From NCBI GenBank assembly GCA_050084985.1, contig JBITNC010000001.1, positions 41,912,001-41,976,000 of the forward strand: a DNA stretch of 64,000 nt. Direction: 5' to 3'. The position numbers and the translations under genes were made by a program. Positions 11,441 through 23,639 of the stretch are shown piece by piece (within the stretch, counting starts at the first letter, position 1; every line of letters begins with the position of its first letter). The stretch comes from Nageia nagi. Its lineage: Eukaryota > Pinophyta. Below the pieces are notes generated by a model. It ran no database searches. It had not been told where the DNA came from and was given only the letters and a program-made list of their open reading frames with translations.

Positions 11441-11450
11441 GCTTTTATAG
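11441..11450 (-). promoter_or_regulatory. TATA box of the BAHD gene
   Basis: The minus strand reads CTATAAAAGC about 83-92 bases upstream of the ATG at 11358, a usual distance for a plant TATA box plus short 5' UTR. It lies in the GC-richer segment that stops soon after. Confidence 0.6.
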
Positions 11451-12480
11451 GCCAGAGAATACCATCGTACGCCAATTAGCAATTATCTACCAAATATTTT
11501 ATTTTATAGAAGTTTAGAAGATGTAGGATATCAACGATACACAAAGTACAGGATGTATGGGCATCTAGGAATCCTTTATCTCTGATAGGCACCCAATTAA
11601 CTTCTTGTGCTGACATCTTGAACTTACGTGGCCGTGCATTGTACAGGATGTACCTAGTGCATTTGCATGTATGTCAACTCAACCCATCAAACAATATCTA
11701 TAACAAGGAGGGTGGTGGCAGATTCCACTACAAGTGGCAATATTATTTAGTGGGGAGGACCATGTTGATAATGATGTCTGATTCTTCCTAACGTATGCTT
11801 CCAAATGGCGTTGCAATGGCTTCATTACGTCCAAGATGATTGTGTAATTGGTTCATGGAACTTGGCCCAAGATAGGGAGGCATGGGGACATGTCAGCCTT
11901 ATCATTCACATGCCGCTTAATGCCAACAAGATAGCAAGACTGAAAGAGGGTCCCATTCAGTAAGTGCATAGCCTGCTTTTTCATGACATAGTTTACGTTT
12001 CTTTCGTAGCTGTCCAGGAGATGATCGATTTATGATGCTTGCAATATTTTCTCGCAAGGTTTATCATAAGCCTTTGGAAAAAGCAAGATAGTTTCCTGGC
12101 GTATGTGAAGTGTCATGCTGCTTTCTTGTCTAGACTCGGTCGTCTAATAATTATCAGGTTGCCTTGTTGTCTGGACTTATTTCTTCTTTGATCATTATAT
12201 AATATAGTGCATAAAAATACTATTGCCTTTGTGGGCGCAATCAATGGCGAGCAATACCATGGAGAGAGTAAGCACAGCTTGGAGAGTGCTTTCCCCACAT
12301 GCAGGAGGCCATGAGAATTATTGGGGTAGACACTGAATGCATTTAAAATGTGGTCATTCGTTTGTATCGCTATCATGAAGTAGGCCTTTGGATCTATTCA
12401 GTCTTTGTACTTTGCATGTGGAGCCATTCTCTCGCCATCTACTTTGTATTATAGTGTTCAGTCATTTATCGAAAGGTCTA
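11451..12480 (-). promoter_or_regulatory. 5' flank of the BAHD gene, partly conserved in a duplicate
   Basis: No gene found. From about 11930 the flank is duplicated at 49720 onward; AAGACTGAAAGAGGGTCCC is identical in both. The block 12215-12470, around GGCCTTTGTGGGCGCAATC, is the best preserved. Frames through it differ between copies, so it is more likely promoter or non-coding sequence than an exon. Confidence 0.4.
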
Positions 12481-12507
12481 TCACTACAAGATAATTTAAA
12501 ATTTCAC

Positions 12508-12577
12508 ATACAATGTATTGGAATGCTTGTGGAAATTGTGAAATACAATGTATTGGAATGCTAGTGGAAAGTGTGAA
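12508..12577 (+). repeat. 35-bp tandem duplication
   Basis: TACAATGTATTGGAATGCT starts two adjacent 35-bp units (12508 and 12543). The duplicate flank at 50248-50300 shows the same double unit, so the tandem event predates the larger duplication. Confidence 0.8.
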
Positions 12578-12599
12578 GCCTATTGCCTATTACAAATAA

Positions 12600-13194
12600 T
12601 GTGTCGTATTAGGAAGGCACAGGTGTCGATAGGGATTATTTAGAAAAATCTTCTTCGTCGTCTTGGACTTTGTAGATTGATATTTTAAGTTATGTAAAGT
12701 TTATTTCAAGAAATGTTTTTGTAATGATTAGTATAATCTTTGTGTCGAATCAGGAATGTGTTAATTGCCAACAAAGAGTGCAACTTGTTATGATTTTATT
12801 ATGAGTTTTTTAAATCATTTAATAATTATATGATTAAAATCCATCAAATATAATTGTCATCCTGTATTTCTCTTTTTTAATTGGTTGTAACTGATGAAGA
12901 TTTTTTAATCATATATATTTAAAATATGAAAACTTGAATGTGGTAAATGTTTTATTGTTTTATGGATATTTTAATAATAATGTTTATGAATTAAAAAATA
13001 CAAATAAAAAAGAAAAATAATTAAAGTTTTTTGAGTTGATAGAGAGGGGAGTTGAAGAGAATGGGTAGGTTTAAACTCTCAAGTAAACCTTTAGTATTAT
13101 ACAGAATCCACAAAGTTACAATGGCAAAATGCAAGTATTGAGGTTTCAAGACACTTGGTTTTATAAAAGAAAATAAAAAATAAAAACTGATTTT
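12600..13194. other. AT-rich distal flank, no gene
   Basis: Non-coding. It remains alignable with 50330-50700, as part of the duplicated flank. Confidence 0.4.
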
Positions 13195-14200
13195 TTTCAA
13201 TTACATATTTAGTTTTCATTATATTCATTTGCATGTACTAAATTTTACTAAGATGTAGATATTAGTATTTTTCTTTCAAATTAAAAGAAAAACTTCAAGA
13301 AGATGGTAATTTGATTTATAAATATTAGAAAATAAAATAATTTCAAATAAAATTAAATTCATGAAAATATATACTGTAGTTTTACTTATATCTTTATAAG
13401 TTTTTATTAATTATAAATATATTTAGTTTTTATTACAATTTTTTTATGAAAAATGTATTTATATTCATAAAACCTTTTTCATTCACTTACATGTACTAAA
13501 TTTTACTACGATGTGGATATTAGTATCTTTTTTTCAAATTAAAAGAAAAAATTGAAGATGATTGTAATTTGATTTATAAATATATAAATAGTAAAATAAT
13601 TTGAAAAAAAATTAAATTCCTAGAGATATATGGTGTAGGTTTACTTTATAAGTTTTTTATTAATTATAAATATATTTAGTTTGTATTACATTATGTACTA
13701 AATTTTACTTTTACTATTTTCTTTCAAATTAAAAGAAAAACTTGAGGATAATATTAATTGGATTTATAAATATGTAGATAATAAAATAATTTTAAATAAA
13801 ATTAAATTCTTGAAAGGATATATGATGTAGGTTTACTTATATGTTTATAAGGCTTTATTAATTATAAGCATATATTGTTTAAATATCATATATATTATAA
13901 ATGTAATATTTTTCATACAAATATCTACACAAATATAAGTGTATAATGATAAATTCAACATAAGTTTTAGCAAGAAGATGTCCTCAATTTCTACTAAAAT
14001 AATAGCTAGTTTTTTATCAACACATTCATATATTCTTGAAAATAAACAAGAGTATTAATCTTATTTTATATAAGAGAGATAATAATTCCCAATAATTTAA
14101 ATAAGTAATTTAATAAAAAAATGTGTACTTTATTTGAAGGATTATAACATCATTATTAAAAATAAGTGAAAGTAAGGATTTTATTTGTATATTAATTATT
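13195..14200 (+). repeat. Degenerate AT-rich repeat family, three or more tandem units
   Basis: A unit of about 180-260 bases recurs from about 13202, 13475 and 13690. Each has CATGTACTAAATTTTAC (or a shorter form), then TTTCAAATTAAAAGAAAAA, then AATTTGATTTATAAATAT. The last unit runs into GTGTACTTTATTTGAAGGAT near 14125. The family recurs inverted at 62600-63400 and weakly at 50640-51060. No coding potential; the mobile type is unknown. Confidence 0.7.
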
Positions 14201-14242
14201 TTAAGTAAAGTAATTTATATTGTCTAAATGGTTTGTGCCTTT

Positions 14243-14243
<1 letters not shown>

Positions 14244-14274
<31 letters not shown>
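14244..14274 (+). repeat. (ATA)n microsatellite
   Basis: About ten uninterrupted ATA/TAA triplets. Confidence 0.95.
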
Positions 14275-14275
<1 letters not shown>

Positions 14276-14299
14276 GTCATTATTATTGTTATAACAAAT

Positions 14300-15158
14300 T
14301 CAAAAAAAATTATTTCTAGATATAACATTAGACTCTCACCATGACAAGCAGATTCCTCATGTATTTGTCACTTTCTTCTATGTGTAACAACCAATATTTC
14401 ACTCGATGACATCCACCAACTAGAGGCCATTGCCATGCAACTATAACATGAACCTATTCATCATAGGATCTATGCAATATTATTGGAGGCATCTCATTAC
14501 TATGCCATGAGATCACATCCTCATTCAGATGTGAATAAGGCTTTACACACCCAACAATATCCCACTTAGAGATTGATTCACTACTTCAGATAGGAACATA
14601 ACTTTATCTTCTTATTATGATGCTCCATGAACTATTCTTCTTCATCCTAGATCAACCATATCATCATGAAATCTTCTTTAAGTCTTTCCTTACATCCTTG
14701 TCCTTTTATTTTCATCTCGAATATAAAACACCATGCACCATCCAACCTTGTGGGTTCCCAAATCCCATTCCTTCTAATATTTCCTTGCATAAACAATCAA
14801 CACCATTGGTATCTAAATCATATGAAACTATAGGGAACTTCAAACTTCACCTCTATCTTTGAATATCCTTGGTGGAATTTCTTGTATCTTGATGTTGAAG
14901 ATCCATTGTGCACCTTTGGTATCCATATCATCTCCTTGAAACTTCCTTATACAAGATCTAACTTGATATACATCATCATTGCTTGCACTACTTCATTAAT
15001 CTATGCTCTTCCATAGTCATAATCAATACAATGGAAAACCCCTTTCCAATTTCAAGTTGCATATACAAGATGGGGAAGTATAGAATAAGAGAAGTAGCTA
15101 GTTTCTCTTGCAATCCATGAAACTTACTAAAAGCCCAACATTAAGCTTTAATACCAAT
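14300..15158 (-). mobile_element. Leader of a truncated copia-like element
   Basis: Read on the minus strand, this follows the putative LTR and primer site at 15135-15160. No gag or pol can be traced, and the several short frames are not family-like. It probably represents an untranslated leader cut off near 14300. Confidence 0.3.
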
Positions 15159-15687
15159 TATTAGTATTTATAAATATGATTATGTGAAAGAAAATTTGAA
15201 TAGAAGAAATAAAACATGCAGGTAAAGAGAAGACAACAAATTTTTGAGGTTCACTCAACATGTTGTTAAGCTACATTCCTGGAGAAGCATCAAAAATGTA
15301 ATTCTTGTAATCCATAAATTACAAAATATAATAAGGAAGAATTGCTCAATAGAAATAGCTACAATACCCTCTCTTCATCTCTTTGCAAGATTCTAATACA
15401 TAGGTTTCTCCTCACCCATAAATATAATCACTCCATCATGAATATAACTCATTCCCCTCTTCTTCTTAGTAAGAGGAATACAATGGATCAGGTATACCAT
15501 TACAACATTACAACTCTTTATATGCCCTTTGAGAATTACCACTCTCTTTGATATTACAATACCATACCTCTCTCCTTCTCAATAGGAGGAATACATCATG
15601 GGCATCCTTCCAGTATGCTAACATAGGCATTACACATTGGTACAATGCAACATAGGTCAATATGTATATTATACTTTACAACAACAT
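15159..15687 (-). mobile_element. Putative copia-like LTR, minus strand
   Basis: On the minus strand the segment starts TGTTGTTGTAAAG (15687) and ends just before TTGGTATTAAAGC, a decayed form of the initiator-Met tRNA primer site TGGTATCAGAGC. The 3' part contains TTTGTTGTCTTCTCTTTACC, similar to U5 regions of copia LTRs. The other LTR is not in the window, and the terminal CA has decayed. Confidence 0.4.
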
Positions 15688-18600
15688 TGTCTAATTAGTT
15701 TGTGCAACTTATATATAGTATGTTATTGCAATGTGAATTTTTTAAATTACATGTTTAATATACTTTAAGAATAGTTTTCATTGATAAAATAAAATAAAGA
15801 AGCTTTACTTATCATTTTGCATATCCTTAGTTTAATTATTTAAGGAAATAATATATATATATATATATATTAGGAATTCAGACATCATCAAGAAAAAGAT
15901 TTAAGGGAAAATTGCAAACACTTAAACTATAGATTTTACTAATTTTAGTTATCTAACTTAACTAATGAGTTAGATTATTTTATATTCGAATATAATTAAT
16001 ATCAATTACTATAACAAAATGCTTATTAACTTAAGTAGTTTAAAATTTTTAAGATTCAGTATTTATTTTGCATCTACAAATTATAAAACCATTTTATTTT
16101 GACATAAAATGATGTAGAGGAATGAGTAAGAGTTAGTATAATAAAAAATATCTTACCCTTTATCTATGTCATCTTATCCACTTCTTAATATATTTAACTT
16201 GTATATTTCATTTCTCTCTATATTCATCTTAGGAAAATCATCTTCTTATTTTTAATTGTTGATATATCCTATTGAAATTATATATTATAAATAAAATAAT
16301 AATTTTTTATCAATATGAAGATAATCTAAAGATTATTTTGCTACAAGCTTATGCCATATTGAAGTTAATTCGATGCCTAAGTGGATAGTTCCAATCCATA
16401 CCGAAGTAGTCAAATCCTAGAGCTAAGGGTTTAAGATCATTTGATAGCCTTTGTGACTTTTGAAACATAAACAAAATTAACAATATTATCACCATTACTA
16501 TTATCTCAAGGATTTTTAGCCTCAAAATAATTATGGTAAGTTCATGTTTGAGTTGCAAGCTTCCTCTTTTATTTGTGTAATCTTTCACTCTTTTTCCTCT
16601 TGCTTATCTACTCTTAACTTTCCTAATAGCCCTATCCTATACATATTCCTTTTGCTTCTTCTTCCCTCCATGCATTGTTCCAGCATAGCAAACTTCAACT
16701 TAGGGAAATCATTGAATATTTGGTATAGCCTCTTCAACTATGATTGATCCAAGGTGGTTTTTAATTATCCCTTTGATATAAAATGACATTAACCATGGAG
16801 TTGTACAACTCAATATTTAGGATACTTCAATCCATTCAAAGGAATACTATCATAAAAGCTTGCTCATTGGAAAATGAAATAGATTTAGATCGAACATTAA
16901 TCAAATTCAAGATTGGAAAAATCTAAAATGGAGGATCAAAGGTACTCTTGAGATCATTGAATTGTAGTATGGATGAATTTTATCAGTAAGGTTGTTATTT
17001 TTTTTAGATTAAAAAAGCCTTTACCCATGCAAATAATGCAAATTGTGCAAACAATTCTACCTATGAAAAACAAAATGTATCTACCAAGTTACTATATAGA
17101 TGCAACTCCTTAAATTTCTACTTGAATTTTAGAATGCAAATATAATAGCAAGTATTGATAAGTTAATCTAATCATTAATTGTAATGGACTTAAAGACAAA
17201 AACTAAAATATAACTTCTTATAGCAAGATTTTATGTTAACATGGACCTTACCAAGGAACTTGTGCATAGAAAATATTTCTAAATTACTTTGATAAATATT
17301 TAGAATAGAAAATTGAATATGAGCATATAATCCCTAAATGCAATTTGTGCATAACAATGATATAAACAAAAAACTATTACCCATGTATAAACTAAAAAAC
17401 CCTCCCAACCAACCATGGAAGGCCCAACAATATACTGTAAGAGTGAAATCTAAAAAGAAATGGAAATCAATAATCCCAAAAAGATAAGGATAGAATAATG
17501 TGTAATGAACATAGTTATAACACCTGCACTACTATGAATAATAAAATCATTCAATTTAATTTTTGACTCAACCTTAGAAAAATAAGAAGCCAAAAAGAGT
17601 AGGAATGAATTAAGTAAGAGATTCAATAATTCCAAACCTTCCATATAATAACACATTAACTACACCCCAATATACCCTAGCACCTAAACCCATACCTATA
17701 CCCTCACTTACACCAATGTTTGCATTGATATTAAAACCTACACTTTCTCCAACACCCAAACCCTCACCCCCTACTCCTCCCTCCCCCTAGATAAGCATAT
17801 AACCCCTTGCATGGATAAGACTACCTCTAACTCAACAAACTCATAAGAACATCCCAAACCAATTATACTCACTAGAAGCATTTGAAATATAGTAAAGATT
17901 AGAAAATGACCTATTGGTAGTCCCCTAAAATGTAATATAAGAAATCGTTAAATAATAAAATAAATTACGAATGAGACCCAAAAGATTATAGACTAGAATG
18001 AAGGAATTAAATTAAATTTTTTAAAAAAAGGAATAGTCTCATGAAGATATGATCTATTTTTTTTCTAATTTACTATGCTTCATATAATGTATTTTTTATA
18101 TATTACAAAGACTACACTGATAAATTCATTAATTTTGGATTTAATAGATAGGTTTTGTGATCCTATCCAAAAAAATCATTTTTTTATCAATCAAACAAAA
18201 AAAATTAATTTAGTTTAGAATAATGATGATAAAAACTAAAATAAAACCAACCTACTATAAAATTATTTTCAACATAAAACTTGAACATCCATCCATATAA
18301 ATTTATCAGTCTAAAAAAACTTATGGTTACAAAATTAGGAACTAAACCACATGAACTATATAATGAAACACTTACATGGATGATACTTTAAGCACCATGG
18401 GATGAAATAATTTTTAAGTTTTGTAAAATAAATATCAAAGAAGATGAGGCTAACCAAAATAAGGTTGTTATTTTTATTTTGAATCTTGTTTTTCAAGTAT
18501 TAATGTTAATACACAAATGATATATATTTCTTTTTTGATACATTTTGATAGATCCTATAAATAATTTATTTTAATGGAAATTAAAAGGTGTCACTCTTTA

Positions 18601-19527
18601 TGTAACCTTAAATCACTTAGTAGAGAAATTATAAAATTATTAAGGGACCCTCTCATGATTTTTAGCAAGATAAAATTTTAATTTCTCCTTCATCCACCTA
18701 GTGACTATGGATGAAAAGTATGATGATAGCCAAGGCATAGCTAAAGCATAGCCAAATTACAACATGTTGGAATAACCATCCAAATATTCAAACTTGATAC
18801 ATCATATAGAAGATTCAAATCTTGACCCATTATGTTATCTCCTTAGGGAAAATATTATTTCATCATTATTATATGATCTCATCAACAATATTTATGGATT
18901 TAATTTAAATTTTTATTGAAGAGTTATTTTTAATTTTTTTAGCTTATGCTAGAGGAATTGATTATTAGTTATGTTATTCTCTACCTCATTGTGGTTTCAA
19001 ATCTTTCTCCCTTTAAGTAAAATTTTTAACACAATTGATGATGTTAGAACAATACACCCTCCAATTCTATAAGATATGAGGGATTTAAAACTGAGTCAGT
19101 ACCTATTAATGGGCATGGATTGATCACTAGACTAAACCCCCAAGCCTAGATTCATATTCAATTTTATGAATACATATTCATTTCTATTTAATAATTTTGT
19201 TAACTTCAAAACCTAAAATAATTTCATCTACATTTAAGCTAGTAGTTAGGGTAGGTGTAGTTGTATTTCTTAGAAAATCTACCATTACACTCTCCCTAAA
19301 ACCTAAAATATGTATCCCAAAACATGCATATGGAATTTTTATTATTATGTGTAGCCACATGTTTCATAAAATCCAAAATATGTAGGCTCCATAACATACA
19401 AGTATGATTCCTCTCATCTATGCATAATTGCACCTTCTATAAATCCTAAAACATATGTTTATCCAAACTATTGAGTACAATTATTTTTCCTCTCCATTTA
19501 TTTATCATATATTTATATTTTTCTAAA
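15688..19527. other. AT-rich region without recognisable genes
   Basis: Only short, random-looking frames. It contains an (AT)n run at 15848-15870 and a C-rich stretch at about 17690-17790 with repeated ACCC and CCCTCA strings. The text around 16790-16990 is mildly protein-like but matches nothing I know. Probably old transposon sequence. Confidence 0.4.
15848..15870 (+). repeat. (AT)n microsatellite
   Basis: About eleven AT dinucleotides. Confidence 0.95.
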
Positions 19528-19660
19528 AATTTGTATTTGCATATCACATACTTTACAAATAATAAAATTATTGATTTTCAAAACTCAAAGGTGTGATATA
19601 TATTTTCTAGTCACATATCCTAGAATGGTGTGAAACACAAAACTTATCTTCAAAATATAT
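19528..19660 (+). repeat. Dispersed repeat X, decayed copy
   Basis: Matches 48294-48425: CCTAGAATGGTGTGAAACAC here against CCCAGAATGGTGCGAAACAC there, followed in both by AAAACTTATCTTCAA. CpG sites of the other copy are mostly TpG or CpA here, so this copy has decayed more. The identity of the repeat is unknown. Confidence 0.65.
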
Positions 19661-19849
19661 TTATCTTCCAAGTTATTTCATGATACCCTTACATTAAAAT
19701 CTTAAGGTACAAAAGAATTATGAGCTCCTATTCATAGATGTTAGGTTTGAATGGTGAGTTTTATAAAATAAGGAAACTCAAGCATCAAACTACATACATA
19801 TTCTTCATCTCCCTATCATTTCCAACAAAAAAGTACTCTTTGTACTCAT

Positions 19850-20708
19850 TTAATATATTATTCCTTACTATTCTTTTCTCTAGTGCACTTCAATTTCATG
19901 TCTCTTCTCAATAATTTATCTTATCCAATCCTCAAGTCTTGGATTGCCTATTTTTTCTTACCAATCATCATCATTTATCTCTATGATATTCTCTCCTATG
20001 TAGAGATGCAAATTTTTAACATTACATAGAGATGATTTATCTAACCCTAAACATGATTCAATCACATAAACATTATCTAAAAATAATTATATGATCTTAT
20101 AAGGTTCTATTTTTTAATACTTTATCTTATTGTAGGTTCCCTTGGGAAACATTTCCTTCCTTAAGAAGACTATAACCAAACCACCCACCAAAAAGTATTT
20201 AGTTCTTATTTTTCCATTGATCCTATATTTTTACTTGAGGTCATTATTTTTCATTATCTTTCTAATTTTATCATGCAATTGCTTGATATGCTTTATGAAG
20301 TATTTAGTGTCTACAATATTTTTATTACCAATCACTATCATCATATGTATAACCCCTCTAAGTGATCTTCTATACAAAATGTGAAAAGTTAACACATCAA
20401 TGTGAAAAGTTAACAAAATGTGAAAAGTGATCTTACATTCATAAAGTTATTATAGGAAAATATTTATTTTGCTAATACCATGTCTCATTACTATAGTTTA
20501 TAACTCTTGCTAGACTTATCAATAAATTGTTTAAGATTTAATTTACCATTTACATCTATCCATCCCTTTGAGGATGCTAAGTTGAAAAAAAATCCAATAT
20601 TATACCCAATATTTGTAATAATATTTTTCATAAATGGATAATAAACTTAGAGTCTCTATCAAAATTTATACTTCTCAACAATCTATGTAATCTCACCACC
20701 TATTGGAA
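19850..20708 (-). pseudogene. Older Ty3/gypsy integrase remnant (split by a later insertion)
   Basis: The minus strand reads VVRLHRLLRSINFDRDSKFI, then HPQRDG near 20590, then IKQLHDKIRKIMKNNDLKYK in the C-terminal part, followed by a KIRTKYFLVGGLVIVFLKEG-like tail near 20180. These correspond to the core of a plant gypsy integrase (the second catalytic D in SDRDSKF, and HPQTDGQ) and its C-terminal extension. The upstream end stops at 20708, where the chromovirus LTR begins, and a few codons continue at 27631-27666 beyond it. Confidence 0.75.
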
Positions 20709-21938
20709 TGATCTAGAGATCTTTCCTTAAGTGTTAATTTGGTTAGAGATTTTGACTTATAAGCTTGATCCATTATTTAAAATAAAATATGTTATTATAA
20801 AGGTTTTGATTATTTAAAATAATTTATATTTGATGCAATTCTATGAGGCTAACATGCTTAGAATGAGGATTTGTAACACTCTCATTTTAGGATGATATTT
20901 GGAGATTTTCCTTTGGGTCTTGTGAATTTTTGATGCCATGGAACCTATCAAAAATAAATCAATTATCTTTGGGAAGATAGAACTTTTGATAGAAATATTT
21001 AATTAAATTGGTTCTTTTTTCATTAGATATTCCTTGAAGACACTTTTCCAATTAGTATATGCATGCCTAACTTTATCAAAGATTTGATCACCATCCAGGG
21101 CATTTTCCATACAACTATCAATACTATCAACACTAATGCTAACACAACTGCTAGAGATGCTAGTACCCATGCAAATGCTAGCACTTGCATTATTTTTGAG
21201 GAGTACTTTGTAAGATTTTAAATTTGACATGTTTGGCATTTTATTATGATGATTTTTTATGGGGGATATTGCATATGAAGATTTGCATAGGTGCTAATGC
21301 AGACTTGAACATTCACTTGATTGTTCATGTGACACCCAACCTAATATCCAACCTTTCACCTACTTATACAACTAAAATACTAATACCAACACTGAGGTCA
21401 TTTCCTACACTAGAAATACAAATCATGTATGAATAGAAGGTGAAGTGTTTTGAGTCATTTTAAGATGTTTGAAATTTATTTAAAAGTTAGAAATCCATGC
21501 AATTGCTCTAGGAACATCGATTTCTACCAACATATCCTTGTGGAGACTTGGGAGAAGGGAGAAAAAGGTAGAATAAAGAAGAAGGAATTTGAAAAATAAA
21601 TCAAAACTTATTGTAGACATGTTGATTACTCTTGTAGTTTATTTATATGTTGTGGGATTCAATTTTGTGTTGATGATACTTTGAAGGATTATAAGTCCCA
21701 TTATAAACTTGTTGCATAATAGAATAATGGGATTGATGGTGGCTACTACAGGGGACATGCTCTCGTACTAAGAGGAACCTCTTTAAAAAACATCTATCAA
21801 TTTTATGGATGCTTCAATGTTATTTTCATTCTTATTTCTAATTGTCATTAGATTCTAGTTTCTACTTCAAATTCTATGATTTTTCAATATTAATGTGATG
21901 ATTCCTCATAAGTTATAATTTAAGGAAATTACAGATCA
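20709..21938 (+). repeat. 5' LTR of the chromovirus
   Basis: Runs from TGATCTAGAGATCTTTCC to GGAAATTACAGATCA, about 1230 bases, and aligns along its length with 26429-27630. It has TG...CA ends and is followed after two bases by the primer site. Confidence 0.88.
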
Positions 21939-21940
21939 AG

Positions 21941-21954
21941 TGGTATCAGAGCTG
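21941..21954 (+). other. Primer binding site (initiator Met tRNA)
   Basis: TGGTATCAGAGCTG is the usual plant complement to the 3' end of tRNA-iMet, two bases past the LTR end. It is unmutated despite the age of the element. Confidence 0.9.
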
Positions 21955-22239
21955 AGTCAAAAAAATAGAATCTATGAATGCAAGGGAGAAGGAATCAAAA
22001 TTTGAATTTTCTTTCTAAAGAAACTAAGATTGGAAGAAGGAGTACTGAATCCATGGAAGATGTGCATGAAGAATAACTTCCTTAAGCCATCAAATATTCA
22101 ATTATTAATTTCATAGGAGATTTATTGCAATGAAGACCTTCATGAAGAACTATTTGACATGATGCCAAACAAGGAGTCACCTTAAACATAAATAAGATAA
22201 GATAGCAATCAATATTCAACACCATCACCACTTGCTACA

Positions 22240-22910
22240 CTATTGCCTTTCAAAATTGAGGCTAAAGTGGAGATTCCATCATTTAGAGGAGAGGTGGATT
22301 CTGAGAAGTTGAATAATTGGCTAAGGTAGCTAGACGTTTATTTTCAAGTGCATGGGGTTATGAAGGACTTTACAAAAATCTCATTTGTAAGGTTGAAACT
22401 GAGTATACATGCTTTGATATGGTGGGAACCTCATTGTGACTCACTCAAACATTAGACCCTATCACCTCTTTTATCTTGGAAATATTTTAACCAATTGTTG
22501 AAGAAGCAATTATATCCATTAGGGTACAACAAGAAATAATTATTGAAATAGTAATTTCTAAGATAACATAAATGGTAATCTATTCAATAAGAATGCAAGA
22601 TATAACCATGTTGTTTGATCCCACTAATTTTGATAAAACTTATGTGCAAGCACAATATCATGAGGAGGATGCAAAATCCAAAAGACAATATGAAAAATCC
22701 AAGGGTACATCATCAAGTGGACAACAAGAGAATGGAAAGTCCCAATATAAAGAAAAAGCAATTAAGCAATAGAAGAAGACCAATACTACCACAAAAGCTA
22801 GCAAACATTTCTCTCGTTGTGACAAGGATGGGCATAATAAATAAGGTTATTTGGAACTTCATCCAGATAAGAAGAAACAAAAATGGTAGAAAATAACAAA
22901 AAAAAAAGTA
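22240..22910 (+). pseudogene. Chromovirus gag with zinc knuckle
   Basis: The frame reads VEIPSFRGEVDSEKLNNW near 22270, then VYFQVHGVMKDFTKISFVRL and LIWWEPHCDSLK, the retrotransposon gag domain. A lysine-rich linker precedes a degraded CCHC knuckle near 22810-22870 (SRCDKDGHNK ... LHPDKKKQ). Stops and shifts break it in several places. Confidence 0.75.
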
Positions 22911-23039
22911 AAAGAGCAATAAGATTTCTATGGTGACAAAGGGAGAAATAATAGAAGATAATTCTAATGTTGATAATAAGATCACTTATGCTACTATGTA
23001 AAAACAAGATGATGTAATTGAAGAATAATAGAAAACAAA

Positions 23040-23400
23040 ATTATTTCATCTCAATATCCAAGTAGAGTAGACTAGAATTGATGTAATCTTTGATCCTAGT
23101 TCTTAGGCTAATCTTATTCCAAAAACTTGGGTTAATAAGCTTAAGTTAGAGACTATTACTCATCCTCATCCCTATCTTTTTGGTTGGCTGAATCATGGAA
23201 CTCAAATCTAAGTGACTAGAAAATGAAAGTTGGTGTTTATGATAGTAAGGAACTTCACTAATGAAGCTATGGTTGATGTGGTGCTTCTTAATATCTATAA
23301 TATAATTTTTTAGGAACCTATTTTTATGGGATAGAGATGGCATCTATTTCAAAAAATTGAATCAATACAAACTTATAAAGAATGATGTTCATTGTGAAAT
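23040..23400 (+). pseudogene. Chromovirus protease
   Basis: The text LFHLNIQVE followed by VIFDPSS marks the aspartic protease; the catalytic motif, usually D-S/T-G, reads DPS. HPHPYLFGWLNHGTQI then follows, similar to plant chromovirus protease regions. Confidence 0.65.
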
Positions 23401-23639
23401 CAATACTCATTAAAGTAGACACAAATTGGAGATGGTGATAACAAGTAAAGCTAAAATACCCATTAGTGCTAGAAAGAAGTGTATAATTGTTATGATCCAA
23501 CCAAAGTAGGTTGGAGGGTTCTTGTCAATGATGGGAACATTATCCACATTTAGCAAGAAAGATAAAAAAAAAAAAGTTTATATATTGCTAGAGGAGTGTG
23601 GTGAGTCATTTTTAGAACTAAAATGACTACCACCAAAGA

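Noticed and set aside
12113-12376. Small frame conserved in part at 49921-50205 (YPNNSHGLLHV)
   Set aside because: The frames break differently in the two copies and neither has a family match; DNA conservation of the duplicated flank explains it.
17690-17790. C-rich stretch as a telomere-type (CCCTAAA) array
   Set aside because: The CCC strings are irregularly spaced and do not follow the heptamer.
22713-23007. Hydrophobic minus-strand frames resembling membrane proteins
   Set aside because: They are antisense to the Lys/Asn-rich gag linker of the chromovirus.
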